Below, piece after piece: positions 1-9,427 of a stretch of DNA of 64,000 nt (within the stretch, counting starts at the first letter, position 1; every line of letters starts with the position of its first letter). The stretch covers positions 124,001 to 188,000 of the forward strand of contig JAEPOG010000004.1 in NCBI GenBank assembly GCA_017643025.1, in the 5' to 3' direction. Under the pieces are notes generated by a model. The model saw only the letters and a list, made by a program, of their open reading frames with translations, did not search any database and was not told the origin of the DNA. A program made the position numbers and the translations under genes. The DNA is from Rhizobiaceae bacterium (GTDB lineage: Bacteria; Pseudomonadota; Alphaproteobacteria; Rhizobiales; Rhizobiaceae).

Positions 1-440
1 ACGACGCGCTGCATGCCACGCGCGCCGCCGTTGAGGAAGGTGTTCTGCCGGGTGGCGGCGTGGCGCTACTGCGCGCGGCCAAGGCCCTGGACAACCTCAA
101 GGTCGACAATTCCGACCAGCAGTTCGGTATAGAGATCGTCCGCAAGGCCGTCGAGGCGCCCGTCCGCCAGATCGCGGCCAACGCCGGCGCCGAAGGCTCG
201 ATCATCGTCGGTAAGCTCCGGGAAAAGAGCGATTTCGGCTGGGGCTGGAACGCTCAGACCAGCGAGTTCGGCGACCTTTACAAGCAGGGCGTGATCGACC
301 CTGTGAAGGTGGTGCGCACGGCGCTGCAGGATGCGGCTTCCGTCGCCGGGCTGCTCGTCACCACCGAGGCGATGGTTGCCGAAAAGCCGAAGAAGGAAAC
401 GGCGGCCCCGGCCATGCCCGGCGCTGGTATGGACTTTTAG
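1..440 (+). CDS. groEL: Chaperonin GroEL, C-terminal part (5' end outside window)
   Basis: The reading frame is open from base 3 and ends at TAG 438-440; the start lies upstream of the window. The visible 145 codons begin [13 protein letters not shown] and continue through [10 protein letters not shown], the equatorial-domain signature of type I chaperonins. They end with an abbreviated Gly/Met tail (AMPGAGMDF). GroEL forms the double-ring folding chamber with GroES in the cytoplasm; groES would be expected just upstream. The tail has one Gly-Ala-Gly-Met unit rather than a long GGM repeat, as in many rhizobial paralogues. A strong terminator follows at once, so this is the last gene of its operon. 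Confidence 0.97.
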   Translation, partial: DALHATRAAVEEGVLPGGGVALLRAAKALDNLKVDNSDQQFGIEIVRKAVEAPVRQIAANAGAEGSIIVGKLREKSDFGWGWNAQTSEFGDLYKQGVIDPVKVVRTALQDAASVAGLLVTTEAMVAEKPKKETAAPAMPGAGMDF

Positions 441-485
441 GCATATCGGGTGCGCCGCAAGCCCCGCGGCGCAACTCGAAGCGGG

Positions 486-512
486 AGGCCCGGCTTCGGC
501 CGGGCCTTTTTT
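486..512 (+). terminator. Rho-independent terminator of groEL
   Basis: A 9-bp stem (486-494 with 499-507) closes a UUCG tetraloop and runs straight into six T residues. It lies 46 bp after the groEL stop codon. Confidence 0.93.
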
Positions 513-654
513 GCGCAGGCCTTATCTCTCTTGCCCAAATCCGAAACCCGTGGGACGATGCTTTCAGGGCCAAGGCGCGCCCAGACGTGCGGCCCGCGCG
601 ACGGCCGCATGGCCGGCCGCCGCTCATTGCGAACGCATGAGGGAGAGGCCAGTC

Positions 655-2703
655 ATGGGAAAACGCGCAGGAGAAAGGCGTACGGGACCGAAATGCATTG
701 CCATTGTCGGTCCCTTCGCGAGCGGCAAGACCACCCTACTTGAAGCAGTTCTGGCGCGAACGGGCGCCATCCCCAAACAAAACACGGTAGCCTCGGGCCA
801 GACGGTCGGCGATCATTCCGCCGAGGCGCGCGCCCATGCCATGAGCATCGACGCCACCGTCGCGACAACCGAGTTCATGGGCGAAACGATGACTTTCATC
901 GACTGCCCGGGCTCAGTGGAATTCGCCTTCGAGGCCGAGCCGGTGCTGGCGGCCGCCGACGTGGCGGTCGTGGTGGCCGAGGCGGACGAGAAAAAGATAC
1001 CCGCCCTCCAGCTGGTGCTGCGGCAGCTCGACGCCATGGGCGTCCCCACCATGCTGTTCCTCAACAAGATCGAAAAGAGCGAGGCCGGCATCCGCGACAC
1101 GCTGAAGCTGCTCCAGCCGGCGAGCCCGCGCCCCCTGCTGCTGCGCCAGATCGCACTCCGCAAGGACGGCATCGTCATCGGCTCGATCGACCTCGCGCTC
1201 GAGCGCGCCTATGTCTATCGCGAGCATGCCGAAAGCGAGATCCAGCCGATCCCGGACGACGACAAGGCGCGCGAGATCGAAGCGCGGTTTTCGATGCTGG
1301 AGAAGCTCGCCGATCACGACGACGAACTGATGGAGCAACTGCTCGAGGATATCGAGCCGCCGCGTGACGCCGTTTTCGACGACCTCGCCGCGGACCTGCG
1401 CGATGGAACCGTCGTGCCGGTGCTGATCGGATCAGCCGAGAAGGGCAATGGCATATTGCGGCTGCTGAAGGCGATCCGCCACGACGCGCCCGACATCGCC
1501 GCCACCCGCGAGCGTCTGGGCGCCGACGGGTCGGGAACGGCCGCCCAGATCATGAAGTCGGTTCACACCTCGCATGGCGGCAAGCTGTCGATCGCGCGCG
1601 TGCTGTCGGGCACGATCAGCGACGGCACGGAACTCACCACCTCATCGGGCAAGTCGGTAAAGGTCTCTGGCATCTACCGGATGCTGGGTAAGGACCAGAA
1701 CAAGGTACCCTCGGCTGGCGAAGGCGACACCGTCGCGCTCGGCAAGCTCGACGACGCCAACACCGGCGAAGCGCTTGTCGGCGAGAAGGCGAAGCCTGTG
1801 CGGCTTGCTGAGCTGGAACCTCCGCAGCCCGTCTTCGCCATTGCGCTGCGACCGAAGGAGCGCAAGGACGAGGTCAAGCTGTCCGCCGCCCTGCACAAGC
1901 TCGCGCAGGAAGACCCCTCGCTTTCCGTCGAGCACAGCCAGGAAAGCGGCGAGACGATCTTGTCAGGCCATGGGGAAATGCATCTGCGGGTCGCGATCGA
2001 GCGGCTCGAGGGCAAATACCAGATACCGGTGCAGTCCTACCCGCCGTCGGTTCCCTATCGCGAAACCATCCGCAAGGGCGTCACCCAACGCGGCAGGCAC
2101 AAGAAGCAATCGGGCGGCCATGGGCAGTTCGGCGACGTGGTGCTCGACATCAAGCCGCTCCCGCGGGGTAGCGGCATCGAGTTCACCGACACCATCACCG
2201 GCGGCGTCGTGCCGAAGCAATATATCCCCTCGGTCGAAACAGGTGTCCGCGACTATGTGAAGAACGGACCGCTTGGCTTCCCGGTCGTCGACATCGCGGT
2301 CAATCTGGCGGACGGCTCCTACCATTCGGTCGATTCGTCCGACATGGCCTTCCAGCAGGCGGCCAAGCTCGCCATGCGCGAGGGCATGGCGGCCTGTTCG
2401 CCGGTGCTGCTCGAGCCGATCTACAAGGTGGAGATCTACACCACGTCGGACGCAACGGCCCGCGTCACCGCGCTGGTCCCACAGCATCGCGGCCAGATTC
2501 TCGGCTTCGATGCCCGGGAAGGATGGGACGGGTGGGACGTCGTTGAGGCTCTCCTGCCGCTGGCCGAGATGAGCAACCTCATCATCGAGCTGCGCTCGGC
2601 AACCGCCGGCGTTGCCTCATACAAGGCGGCTTTCGACCACATGGCCGAACTGACCGGGCGCATGGCCGAGATGGTGCTGGAGGCGCGCAGCAAGGCCGCC
2701 TGA
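655..2703 (+). CDS. EF-G-like translational GTPase paralogue
   Basis: This 682-aa protein has the five-domain layout of elongation factor G: a G domain with P-loop GPFASGKT at residues 19-26, domain II, then the EF-G III-V region with the motifs SGHGEMHLRVAIERL and QSGGHGQFGD. ATG 655 is preferred because GGGAGAGG sits 6 bp before it; the frame is open much further upstream but without a conserved N terminus. Two nucleotide-site motifs are unusual. The G3 box is DCPGS where EF-G has DTPGH, so the catalytic His is Ser, and the G4 box is NKIE instead of NKxD. It is therefore unlikely to be the main translocase and belongs with the EF-G-like paralogues of unknown role. It stands alone, with its own terminator. 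Confidence 0.85.
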   Translation: MGKRAGERRTGPKCIAIVGPFASGKTTLLEAVLARTGAIPKQNTVASGQTVGDHSAEARAHAMSIDATVATTEFMGETMTFIDCPGSVEFAFEAEPVLAAADVAVVVAEADEKKIPALQLVLRQLDAMGVPTMLFLNKIEKSEAGIRDTLKLLQPASPRPLLLRQIALRKDGIVIGSIDLALERAYVYREHAESEIQPIPDDDKAREIEARFSMLEKLADHDDELMEQLLEDIEPPRDAVFDDLAADLRDGTVVPVLIGSAEKGNGILRLLKAIRHDAPDIAATRERLGADGSGTAAQIMKSVHTSHGGKLSIARVLSGTISDGTELTTSSGKSVKVSGIYRMLGKDQNKVPSAGEGDTVALGKLDDANTGEALVGEKAKPVRLAELEPPQPVFAIALRPKERKDEVKLSAALHKLAQEDPSLSVEHSQESGETILSGHGEMHLRVAIERLEGKYQIPVQSYPPSVPYRETIRKGVTQRGRHKKQSGGHGQFGDVVLDIKPLPRGSGIEFTDTITGGVVPKQYIPSVETGVRDYVKNGPLGFPVVDIAVNLADGSYHSVDSSDMAFQQAAKLAMREGMAACSPVLLEPIYKVEIYTTSDATARVTALVPQHRGQILGFDAREGWDGWDVVEALLPLAEMSNLIIELRSATAGVASYKAAFDHMAELTGRMAEMVLEARSKAA

Positions 2704-2726
2704 TCGGATCAGATCCACCTGCAATG

Positions 2727-2755
2727 AAAAACGCCCGGCAATGCCGGGCGTTTTT
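2727..2755 (+). terminator. Terminator of the EF-G-like gene
   Basis: AAAAACGCCCGGC and GCCGGGCGTTTTT form a 13-bp stem with a 3-nt loop, 23 bp after the stop codon. The A tract opposite the T tract means it could work in both directions. Confidence 0.92.
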
Positions 2756-2979
2756 GCTCAGGTCCGCCGCATCGGAACAAAACCGGTCGTGATCGGGAGG
2801 ATCAAAATGGACGCAGTACGAAACATCAATCTGGCGGGAATGCCCCCATTCCCACCGTGACAAGTTCGCACCGCGTCCATGCCCCCACCGATACGTCGTT
2901 TGCCGGCCAAATTGCAGGTTACGCTGGGTTACATGTGACTGTTACGCCTGCGTAAGCACCGTTTGGCCGCTGGAAATCC

Positions 2980-3010
2980 AAAAAAAATGCCGGATCAAGA
3001 AGATCCGGCA
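2980..3010 (-). terminator. Terminator of the AbcR-like small RNA
   Basis: On the minus strand TGCCGGATC and GATCCGGCA form a 9-bp stem with a 5-nt loop and are followed by eight U residues. No protein gene ends near it, which is what exposed the RNA gene. Confidence 0.9.
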
Positions 3011-3095
3011 AGTCAATTGGAGTGCCGTTAGGCAAAACCTCCAGAGGGGAACACTCAACGGATGCTAATGGGAGGAGAACGCATCCGCGAGTGAC
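2980..3095 (-). ncRNA. AbcR-like trans-acting small RNA with anti-Shine-Dalgarno loops
   Basis: The 560-bp gap between the EF-G-like gene and lsrB contains a compact RNA gene on the minus strand. A perfect terminator (stem 2988-2996/3002-3010, then eight U) ends it near 2980. Upstream are two hairpins. One has a 7-bp stem (3059-3065/3081-3087) whose 15-nt loop carries CUCCUCCCA. The other (3020-3024/3052-3056) exposes UUCCCCUCUGGAGG. Both loops are complementary to ribosome binding sites. A possible promoter (TTGTTA, 17 bp, CATATC) puts the 5' end near 3095, giving about 116 nt. Size, loop motifs and position next to an LsrB/VtlR gene match AbcR (alpha-r15) RNAs; in Brucella abcR2 lies beside vtlR. 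The family name is inferred; the RNA gene itself is well supported. Confidence 0.75.
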
Positions 3096-3138
3096 CGTGA
3101 TATGTGCACTCCAAGCTCAAATAACAAGCACGCCATTT

Positions 3139-3163
3139 TGCAATGCACCCATGCAGAATTGCA
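3139..3163. promoter_or_regulatory. Candidate LysR-type binding site upstream of the small RNA
   Basis: An inverted repeat TGCAAT (3139-3144) and ATTGCA (3158-3163) contains a nested ATGCA-4-TGCAT palindrome. It is centred about 56 bp upstream of the predicted small-RNA start, the usual place for LysR-type activators. The neighbouring LsrB/VtlR protein is the obvious candidate to bind it. Confidence 0.45.
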
Positions 3164-3266
3164 TGGCTACGATAAATGCTTGAATTTCAGACAACTGCGC
3201 AGGCGGAACAGGCAATTGCACTGCCGAAAAGCAGTGGAGAAACCGCGCTGAGGGGCGCCTGCCCGC

Positions 3267-4163
3267 TCAATAGGCCCAGCTTCGCGCCTTGGAAATCAGG
3301 AAGTCGCGGAAGACGTGCAGCCGCGCCTGGCCCTTCATCGCGTCCGGATAGCAGAAATAGGTGTCGAAAGACGGAACCTCGGTTTCAGGCATCAGCTGGA
3401 CGAGGCCGGAATCCTTTTCGACCATGTAGTCGGGCAGCATGGCGATCCCTGCACCGCGCTGCACGGCGAGTTTGATCGACAGGATGTTGTTGATCTGGAG
3501 AGAGGCGGCGCGCTTCGATCCGTCGGCACGGCCTGCCGTCTCCAGCCAGTTCATGTCCGATAGGTGTGAGGGAACCTGCTCGCCGAACGTCACGATCCTG
3601 TGCGCATCGAGATCCGCCATCGAGTTGGGCTTGCCGTGGCGGTTCACATAGGCCGGCGACGCGTAGAGGTGGAAATGCACGGTGAACAACCGGCGCTGGA
3701 TGAGATCAGGCTGCTGAGGCTGGCGCAGGCGGATAGCGCAATCCGCCTGGCGCATGGTCAGGTCCAGTTCCTCATTGGCGAGGATCAGGTGCAGGTTGAT
3801 CTCGGGATAGAGCTCGATGAATTCAGGCACACGCTCCGTCAGCCATCCGGAGCCAAGCCCGACTGTCGTGCTGACGCGCAAGACGCCCGACGGGCGGTCC
3901 TTGGTCTCCGTCAGGCGAAGCGTGATGTTCTCCAGCTTCATCAGCACTTCGTGCGCGGTCCGGTAGAGCATGTCGCCCTGCTCGGTCAGCACCAGCCCGC
4001 GCGCATGCCGGTGAAACAGCGGCACGCCGACCTCCTGCTCCAGCGCGCTCACCTGCCTGGAAATGGCAGACTGCGACAGGTGCAGCGTTTCGGCCGCATG
4101 GGTAAACGAGCCAGCCTCGGCAGCCGCGTGAAAGACGCGCAGCTTGTCCCAGTCCACCGACAT
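3267..4163 (-). CDS. lsrB: LysR-family regulator, LsrB/VtlR type
   Basis: The 298-aa protein has an N-terminal winged helix-turn-helix (AAEAGSFTHAAETLHLSQSAISRQVSALE, residues about 15-45) and a LysR substrate-binding domain. The opening MSVDWDKLRVFHAAAEAGS and the gene order lsrB-trxB-lrp-greA match the LsrB/VtlR regulators of Sinorhizobium, Agrobacterium and Brucella. Those control oxidative-stress, envelope and AbcR small-RNA genes. Cysteines visible in the effector domain (DCAIR, FCYPD) fit the redox sensing reported for LsrB. The gene starts 33 bp after the trxB stop, so the two may be co-transcribed. The adjacent downstream small RNA is its probable target. Confidence 0.88.
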   Translation of the reverse strand: MSVDWDKLRVFHAAAEAGSFTHAAETLHLSQSAISRQVSALEQEVGVPLFHRHARGLVLTEQGDMLYRTAHEVLMKLENITLRLTETKDRPSGVLRVSTTVGLGSGWLTERVPEFIELYPEINLHLILANEELDLTMRQADCAIRLRQPQQPDLIQRRLFTVHFHLYASPAYVNRHGKPNSMADLDAHRIVTFGEQVPSHLSDMNWLETAGRADGSKRAASLQINNILSIKLAVQRGAGIAMLPDYMVEKDSGLVQLMPETEVPSFDTYFCYPDAMKGQARLHVFRDFLISKARSWAY

Positions 4164-4195
4164 TGTTGTCCCCTCGTTGGTGCGGCCGGTCTTTC

Positions 4196-5215
<1,020 letters not shown>

Positions 5216-5395
5216 TCACTTGCGACAAGGCATGATCGGCACGAGCCTTGATCTAAGTGTCGGACCCGCAGCTCCGCAAGTCCAGCATCTCTTTACTCAC
5301 AAGGCCAGTTGTCGCGGGACGCTTTGCCATTGAAAGCGGATGGAATAGTTTCAGCCGCCGACGCTGGATTCGTCGCCTGCCCGACCGAGGACCGC

Positions 5396-5902
5396 ATGAC
5401 CCTTAAGGCCGAACTGGACGCAATCGACTGGAAAATTCTCCGCGAATTGCAGGACGACGGCCGAATGACCAATGTCGAGCTGTCCCGCCGGGTCGGGATT
5501 TCCGCGCCCCCGTGCCTCAGACGGGTAAAGCGCCTCGAGGATGCTGGCGTGATTCGCGGCTACCGGGCCATCCTCAGCGCGCCGATGCTCGGCAAGGACG
5601 TCGTCGCGTTCTGCCAGATCGGGCTGCATCACCAGGCCGACGCCGAACTCAAGGCATTCGCGGAGCGCACGCGCCACTGGCCGATCGTGCGCCGCGCCTG
5701 GATGGTCTCAGGCGATTCCGATTTCCTGCTGCACTGCGTGGCCGGCGACCTGACCACGTTTCAGACCTTCGTGATCGAGGAACTGACTTCGACGCCCAAC
5801 GTCGACACCGTCCGGACCGCACTGACGATCCGGCAGGTCAAGGACGAGGGATTGGTGGCGATAAACGGTCCGATGCCCGACCGGACCGACGCGGCGACCT
5901 AG
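5396..5902 (+). CDS. lrp: Lrp/AsnC-family transcriptional regulator
   Basis: A helix-turn-helix ([25 protein letters not shown]) is followed by the RAM/AsnC ligand-binding domain ([21 protein letters not shown]), giving 168 aa. ATG 5396 is chosen because GAGG precedes it by 5 bp and [15 protein letters not shown] is the usual N terminus; an upstream start in the open frame would add 29 unconserved residues. Lrp proteins sense amino acids, often leucine, and act as dimers or octamers. The stop shares the tetranucleotide CTAG with the convergent greA stop. Confidence 0.93.
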   Translation: MTLKAELDAIDWKILRELQDDGRMTNVELSRRVGISAPPCLRRVKRLEDAGVIRGYRAILSAPMLGKDVVAFCQIGLHHQADAELKAFAERTRHWPIVRRAWMVSGDSDFLLHCVAGDLTTFQTFVIEELTSTPNVDTVRTALTIRQVKDEGLVAINGPMPDRTDAAT

Positions 5903-6372
5903 ACGAACTGAACCCGCAGCACCTCGTAGCCCCGCGCCCCGCCGGGTGCGTTGACCTCGATCGCGTCGCCCACACCCTTGCCGATCAGCGCCCGCGCTAT
6001 CGGCGAGGAAATGGAGATGCGGCCGGATTTCACGTCGGCCTCTGTGTCGCCGACGATCTGGTAGGTCTTTTCTTCCTCGGTATCTTCGTCGACGAGCACG
6101 ACGGTGGCCCCGAACTTGATCGTCTCGCCTGACAGCTTCGCGACGTCGATCACCTCGGCGCGCGCAATCAGGTCTTCCAGTTCGCCGATTCGCCCCTCAT
6201 TCAGGCTCTGGGCTTCCTTGGCCGAGTGATACTCGGCGTTCTCCGACAGATCGCCATGCGAGCGGGCTTCAGAAATGGCCTCGATGATGCGCGGGCGCTC
6301 TTCCTGCTGGCGCCAGCGGAGTTCCTCCTGCAGCGTCGAGAAGCCGGAAGCCGTCATCGGAACCTTGTTCAT
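5899..6372 (-). CDS. greA: Transcription elongation factor GreA
   Basis: GreA rescues backtracked RNA polymerase by stimulating cleavage of the nascent transcript. The 157-aa protein has the N-terminal coiled coil, with the acidic tip motif [16 protein letters not shown] at about residues 40-55, and the C-terminal FKBP-like domain ([20 protein letters not shown]). AGAGG lies 9 bp before the ATG. In many rhizobia greA follows carB, but here it stands alone, divergent from a sugar dehydrogenase, and its leader contains a terminator-like hairpin. Confidence 0.97.
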   Translation of the reverse strand: MNKVPMTASGFSTLQEELRWRQQEERPRIIEAISEARSHGDLSENAEYHSAKEAQSLNEGRIGELEDLIARAEVIDVAKLSGETIKFGATVVLVDEDTEEEKTYQIVGDTEADVKSGRISISSPIARALIGKGVGDAIEVNAPGGARGYEVLRVQFV

Positions 6373-6392
6373 GTTTCAGCACCTCTGTCGTC

Positions 6393-6421
6393 GCCGTGCG
6401 AAGTTCCACCTCCCGCACGGC
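6393..6421 (-). promoter_or_regulatory. Hairpin in the greA 5' leader
   Basis: A perfect 8-bp stem (6393-6400/6414-6421) encloses a 13-nt loop containing GGAGG. It sits between the upstream terminator-like hairpin and the true greA ribosome binding site. No T run follows on either strand, so it is not itself a terminator. Confidence 0.4.
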
Positions 6422-6456
6422 AAAAAGAAAACGGTCCGCAACCCCGGGCCGCGGAC
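6422..6456 (-). terminator. Terminator-like hairpin in the greA leader
   Basis: On the minus strand GTCCGC (6456-6451) pairs with GCGGAC (6439-6434) and is followed by CGTTTTCTTTTTG. No minus-strand gene lies upstream that would need a terminator, and a possible -10 (TATATT, about 6477-6482) lies just before it. The structure therefore appears to be inside the greA transcript. The rest of the 6373-6684 gap holds nothing else I recognise. Confidence 0.5.
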
Positions 6457-6684
6457 ACGCTCCATCAGTCTCCGGCTAAATATAGCAACTCCATTGCGCT
6501 TTTCACGCGAAAAAGTGCTCGAAAACCGCGATTGCCCGCCAATTTTCACCATTCCCCAACGTCAGGCTGGGATGAATTCGCACCGGTTTGGCGCGCGATT
6601 CCCGTCCCGGCTCCTTTGGCCCGCGCACCTTGTCCTGCGTCCATTTCAGCCTAGTTCTGTGAGATGACAAAACCGGGAACGACG

Positions 6685-7809
6685 ATGCGAACAATCTTCG
6701 CCGCAACCGCACTGATTCTCATTGCCGGACCAGCCATTGCCCAAAGTAGCGAGCACACCGCCGGCTCCATCCCGGTGACCGCGGAGGTGATGGCCGACGG
6801 CCTCGCCTTTCCATGGTCGATCGAGTTCCTGCCCGACGGGGCCGTATTGGTGACCGAGCGGCCGGGCAGCATGCGCATATTGAGCGACGGGCAGCTGTCG
6901 CCGCCGCTTACCGGCGTGCCTGATGTACTCGCCCGAGGGCAAGGCGGGCTGCTGGATGTTGCGCTCGCCAACGACTTCGAGACGTCGGGTACGATCTTGC
7001 TGTCCTATTCCGAACCGGGGCCAAGCGGCACAGGAACCGCGATCGCCCGCGCCACGCTGGTTCGCGACGGCGAGCCGAGGCTGGAGAACGTCGAAACCAT
7101 TTTCTCGATGGACAAGGCGAGCGGCACCACGCGCCATTTCGGATCGCGCATCGTGCCAGCGCCCGACGGCTCGCTGTTCTTCACCATCGGCGACCGCGGC
7201 GACCAGGACCGGGCGCAGGACATGCAGGACCACGCAGGCGCAGTGCTGAGGATCAACCCGGACGGTTCGGTTCCGGCCGACAATCCGTGGGCGAGCTCGG
7301 CGGAACACCAGCCCGAGCTCTGGTCAAAGGGGCATCGCAATCCGCAGGGCGCTGTGTGGGACCCGCTGACTGAATCGCTGTGGACCGTAGAGCACGGCGC
7401 GCGCGGCGGCGACGAGATCAACCAGCCGCAGGCCGGCTTGAACTACGGCTGGCCGGTGATCAGCTACGGCCGGCACTATTCCGGTTTTTCGATCGGTGTC
7501 GGCACCGAAGCCGAGGGCTACGAGCAGCCCCTGTTCTACTGGGACCCCTCGATCGCACCGTCGGGCATGGACGTCTATGACGGCGACATGTTCCACGAAT
7601 GGCAGGGCGATCTGCTCGTCGGCGCCCTGCGCGCGCAGCTCCTGACGCGGGTCGAGCGCGACGAGGCCGGCGAAGTGCAGGACGAGGAGCGCATGTTCGA
7701 AGGCACGTTCGGCCGCATTCGTGACGTCAAGGTAGCGCCGGACGGCGCAGTGTGGCTTGCGACCGACGACAGCAATGGCAGGCTGATCCGCATCAGCCGC
7801 GCCGACTAG
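6685..7809 (+). CDS. Periplasmic PQQ-dependent aldose sugar dehydrogenase
   Basis: This 374-aa protein begins with a signal peptide (MRTIFAATALILIAGPAIAQ) and folds as the six-bladed propeller of soluble glucose/sorbosone dehydrogenases. Family motifs include FPWSIEFLPDGAVLVTERPG, GTTRHFGSRI with the catalytic His, GDRGDQDRAQD, and WSKGHRNPQGAVWDP. It would oxidise aldose sugars in the periplasm using PQQ and Ca2+. ATG 6685 is preferred over ATG 6664 because GGGA lies at a sensible distance and the signal peptide starts there. No PQQ synthesis genes are in the window. Confidence 0.85.
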   Translation: MRTIFAATALILIAGPAIAQSSEHTAGSIPVTAEVMADGLAFPWSIEFLPDGAVLVTERPGSMRILSDGQLSPPLTGVPDVLARGQGGLLDVALANDFETSGTILLSYSEPGPSGTGTAIARATLVRDGEPRLENVETIFSMDKASGTTRHFGSRIVPAPDGSLFFTIGDRGDQDRAQDMQDHAGAVLRINPDGSVPADNPWASSAEHQPELWSKGHRNPQGAVWDPLTESLWTVEHGARGGDEINQPQAGLNYGWPVISYGRHYSGFSIGVGTEAEGYEQPLFYWDPSIAPSGMDVYDGDMFHEWQGDLLVGALRAQLLTRVERDEAGEVQDEERMFEGTFGRIRDVKVAPDGAVWLATDDSNGRLIRISRAD

Positions 7810-7817
7810 CTGGGACG

Positions 7818-7840
7818 AAAAAGGCGGGCCGAAGCCCGCC
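7818..7840 (-). terminator. Terminator of the TPR protein gene
   Basis: GGCGGGC and GCCCGCC (7823-7829/7834-7840) close a UUCG loop on the minus strand and run into five U (7822-7818), 28 bp beyond the stop of the minus-strand gene. It may also help end the convergent sugar dehydrogenase transcript, but the plus side has only two T. Confidence 0.85.
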
Positions 7841-7867
7841 CTTCCCCTGACTGGAGGCTTTTGCCTC

Positions 7868-8404
7868 TTAGATGCCCTTCAGGTGGTCGCCGATCTCGCG
7901 ATCGAGCGCCAGATATTCGTCGCAACCCGTTCCGCAGCGCGCGGCAATCTCGATCAGCTGCGCTTTCGCGGCATCGACGTCACCGAGCTGCAGATAGGCC
8001 TCGCCCATATAGGAGCGCGCCAGCGTGAAATCGGGGTTTAGCCGCAACGCTTCCTCGTAGTAGCCGAGGCCAACCGCGATGCGGCCCTGCTTGCGGTGCG
8101 AGTAACCGAGATAATTGAGCACGCGTGGATCGCCATTGGCGGCGATGGTGCTGAGCACGGTGATCGCCTCGCCGTAGCGGCCGGCATGGGCATAGGCACG
8201 TCCGGTCTCGTAGATTTCATCGTCGCTCAGCCGGCCTTCCTCGGCGTCGACGCATTTCTGCATCTGCTCGCTGTAAACCTTGCCGTTACTGCACTGGCTG
8301 GAGGCGTTGCTGCTGCCTCCCCCGGAGTCGCCGGCCGAAAAGGCCGAACCGCCCGACAACGCCATAAGCAGCGCGCCGGCGCCGATGATTGTGGTTATCC
8401 GCAT
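7868..8404 (-). CDS. Exported tetratricopeptide-repeat protein
   Basis: The 178-aa product has a signal peptide (MRITTIIGAGALLMALSGGSAFSA), a short Gly/Ser-rich linker with a Cys pair (QCSNGKVYSEQMQKC), and then about three TPR units at residues 65-160 (DDEIYETGRAYAHAGRYGEAI; YLGYSHRKQGRIAVGLGYYEEAL; SYMGEAYLQLGDVDAAKAQL). A second Cys pair follows near the end (RCGTGC). ATG 8404 has AGGAG upstream and begins the signal peptide; the open frame continues upstream without support. It is probably a periplasmic protein-interaction module. I cannot assign a partner. Such TPR proteins are common in Rhizobiales. Confidence 0.82.
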   Translation of the reverse strand: MRITTIIGAGALLMALSGGSAFSAGDSGGGSSNASSQCSNGKVYSEQMQKCVDAEEGRLSDDEIYETGRAYAHAGRYGEAITVLSTIAANGDPRVLNYLGYSHRKQGRIAVGLGYYEEALRLNPDFTLARSYMGEAYLQLGDVDAAKAQLIEIAARCGTGCDEYLALDREIGDHLKGI

Positions 8405-8581
8405 GTGATCTTGCTCCTGAACCGGATTCGGTGATCTCAACCCCGCAGTTCGGAATGCTACGCGTTCCAATGCGCGCGGAGAATTCAAAATGCCGTTACG
8501 GAATACCCGGTGTTACGGCGCGTCACTCTTTGTGACCGAGGAAATCTTGCCCTCACCAAGCTTTGCAACGACTACAACTTG

Positions 8582-9340
8582 ATGAAGAAGCTCTCAAACC
8601 TCCGGCTTGCATTGCCGGCGGCTGCCATTTCCCTGGCTGCCGCCGCGTTTGCGTATGCGGCAGTGGAGGAGCTTCCGAAGGAAGGTCCCGTGCCGCCTGC
8701 AAAGCCAGCCGTCGGCGAATTGCTCGCGGCGGTGCCCAACACTCCCAAGCCGCGGCCGGATTTCGTTGAACCTGAGCAAGACATCGATCCAATGCCCGCC
8801 GAGGAACGCGCTTGTCGCGGCAACCTGATCGCGCTCGGAGTTGAGTTCGAGGAACTGGAAGAGATCGATGGCGAAGGCGAATGCGGCATCGCCTTTCCGG
8901 TCAAGGTCACCTCGCTGGGCAGCGATGTCGAACTGAGTCCGGATGCCGTCGTAAACTGCGCGACAGCGGAAACCGCGGCTCGCCTGGTTCAGGAGACCGC
9001 CAGACCAGCCGCGAAGCGCGAACTCGGCGCTGAGATCGTCGGCATTCGCCATGCATCGGCTTATGTCTGCCGCCACCGCTGGAACGGCGAGAAGATATCA
9101 GAGCATGCCCGCGGCAACGCGCTCGACATTGCGGCGTTCCTTCTGGAAGACGGGCGCACCGTGGATGTACAGGCATACGGCCCCGCTGACATGCCGGAGC
9201 GGCGTTTCATGGCGACTGTTAGGCGCCACGCCTGTGGCCCGTTCAAGACAGTGCTTGGACCCGGCACCGACGCCGACCACGCGCTGCATTTCCATTTCGA
9301 CCTGGCTGAACGCAGGCGAGGCTCGACCTACTGCCGATAG
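8582..9340 (+). CDS. Extensin-like C-terminal domain protein, exported (paralogue 1)
   Basis: A signal peptide (MKKLSNLRLALPAAAISLAA, ending AYA) leads a Pro-rich linker and then the extensin-like C-terminal domain found in many alphaproteobacteria, 252 aa in all. The domain carries SEHARGNALDIA (about residue 175) and HALHFHFDLAE (about 240). This SxHxxGxAxD...HxH pattern resembles the zinc site of LAS peptidases such as VanX and MepA, so a peptidoglycan peptidase role is possible but unproven. Four or more Cys suggest disulfides in the periplasm. ATG 8582 has no clear ribosome binding site. A second copy follows 87 bp downstream on the same strand. Confidence 0.8.
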   Translation: MKKLSNLRLALPAAAISLAAAAFAYAAVEELPKEGPVPPAKPAVGELLAAVPNTPKPRPDFVEPEQDIDPMPAEERACRGNLIALGVEFEELEEIDGEGECGIAFPVKVTSLGSDVELSPDAVVNCATAETAARLVQETARPAAKRELGAEIVGIRHASAYVCRHRWNGEKISEHARGNALDIAAFLLEDGRTVDVQAYGPADMPERRFMATVRRHACGPFKTVLGPGTDADHALHFHFDLAERRRGSTYCR

Positions 9341-9427
9341 GCCATTGGTAAACGGCAGCGCTGAGACTTCCTTTACATTTCGCTTCTAATTCTAGGCACT
9401 TGAGGTGAGTGCAGAGGGGACTTGTAC

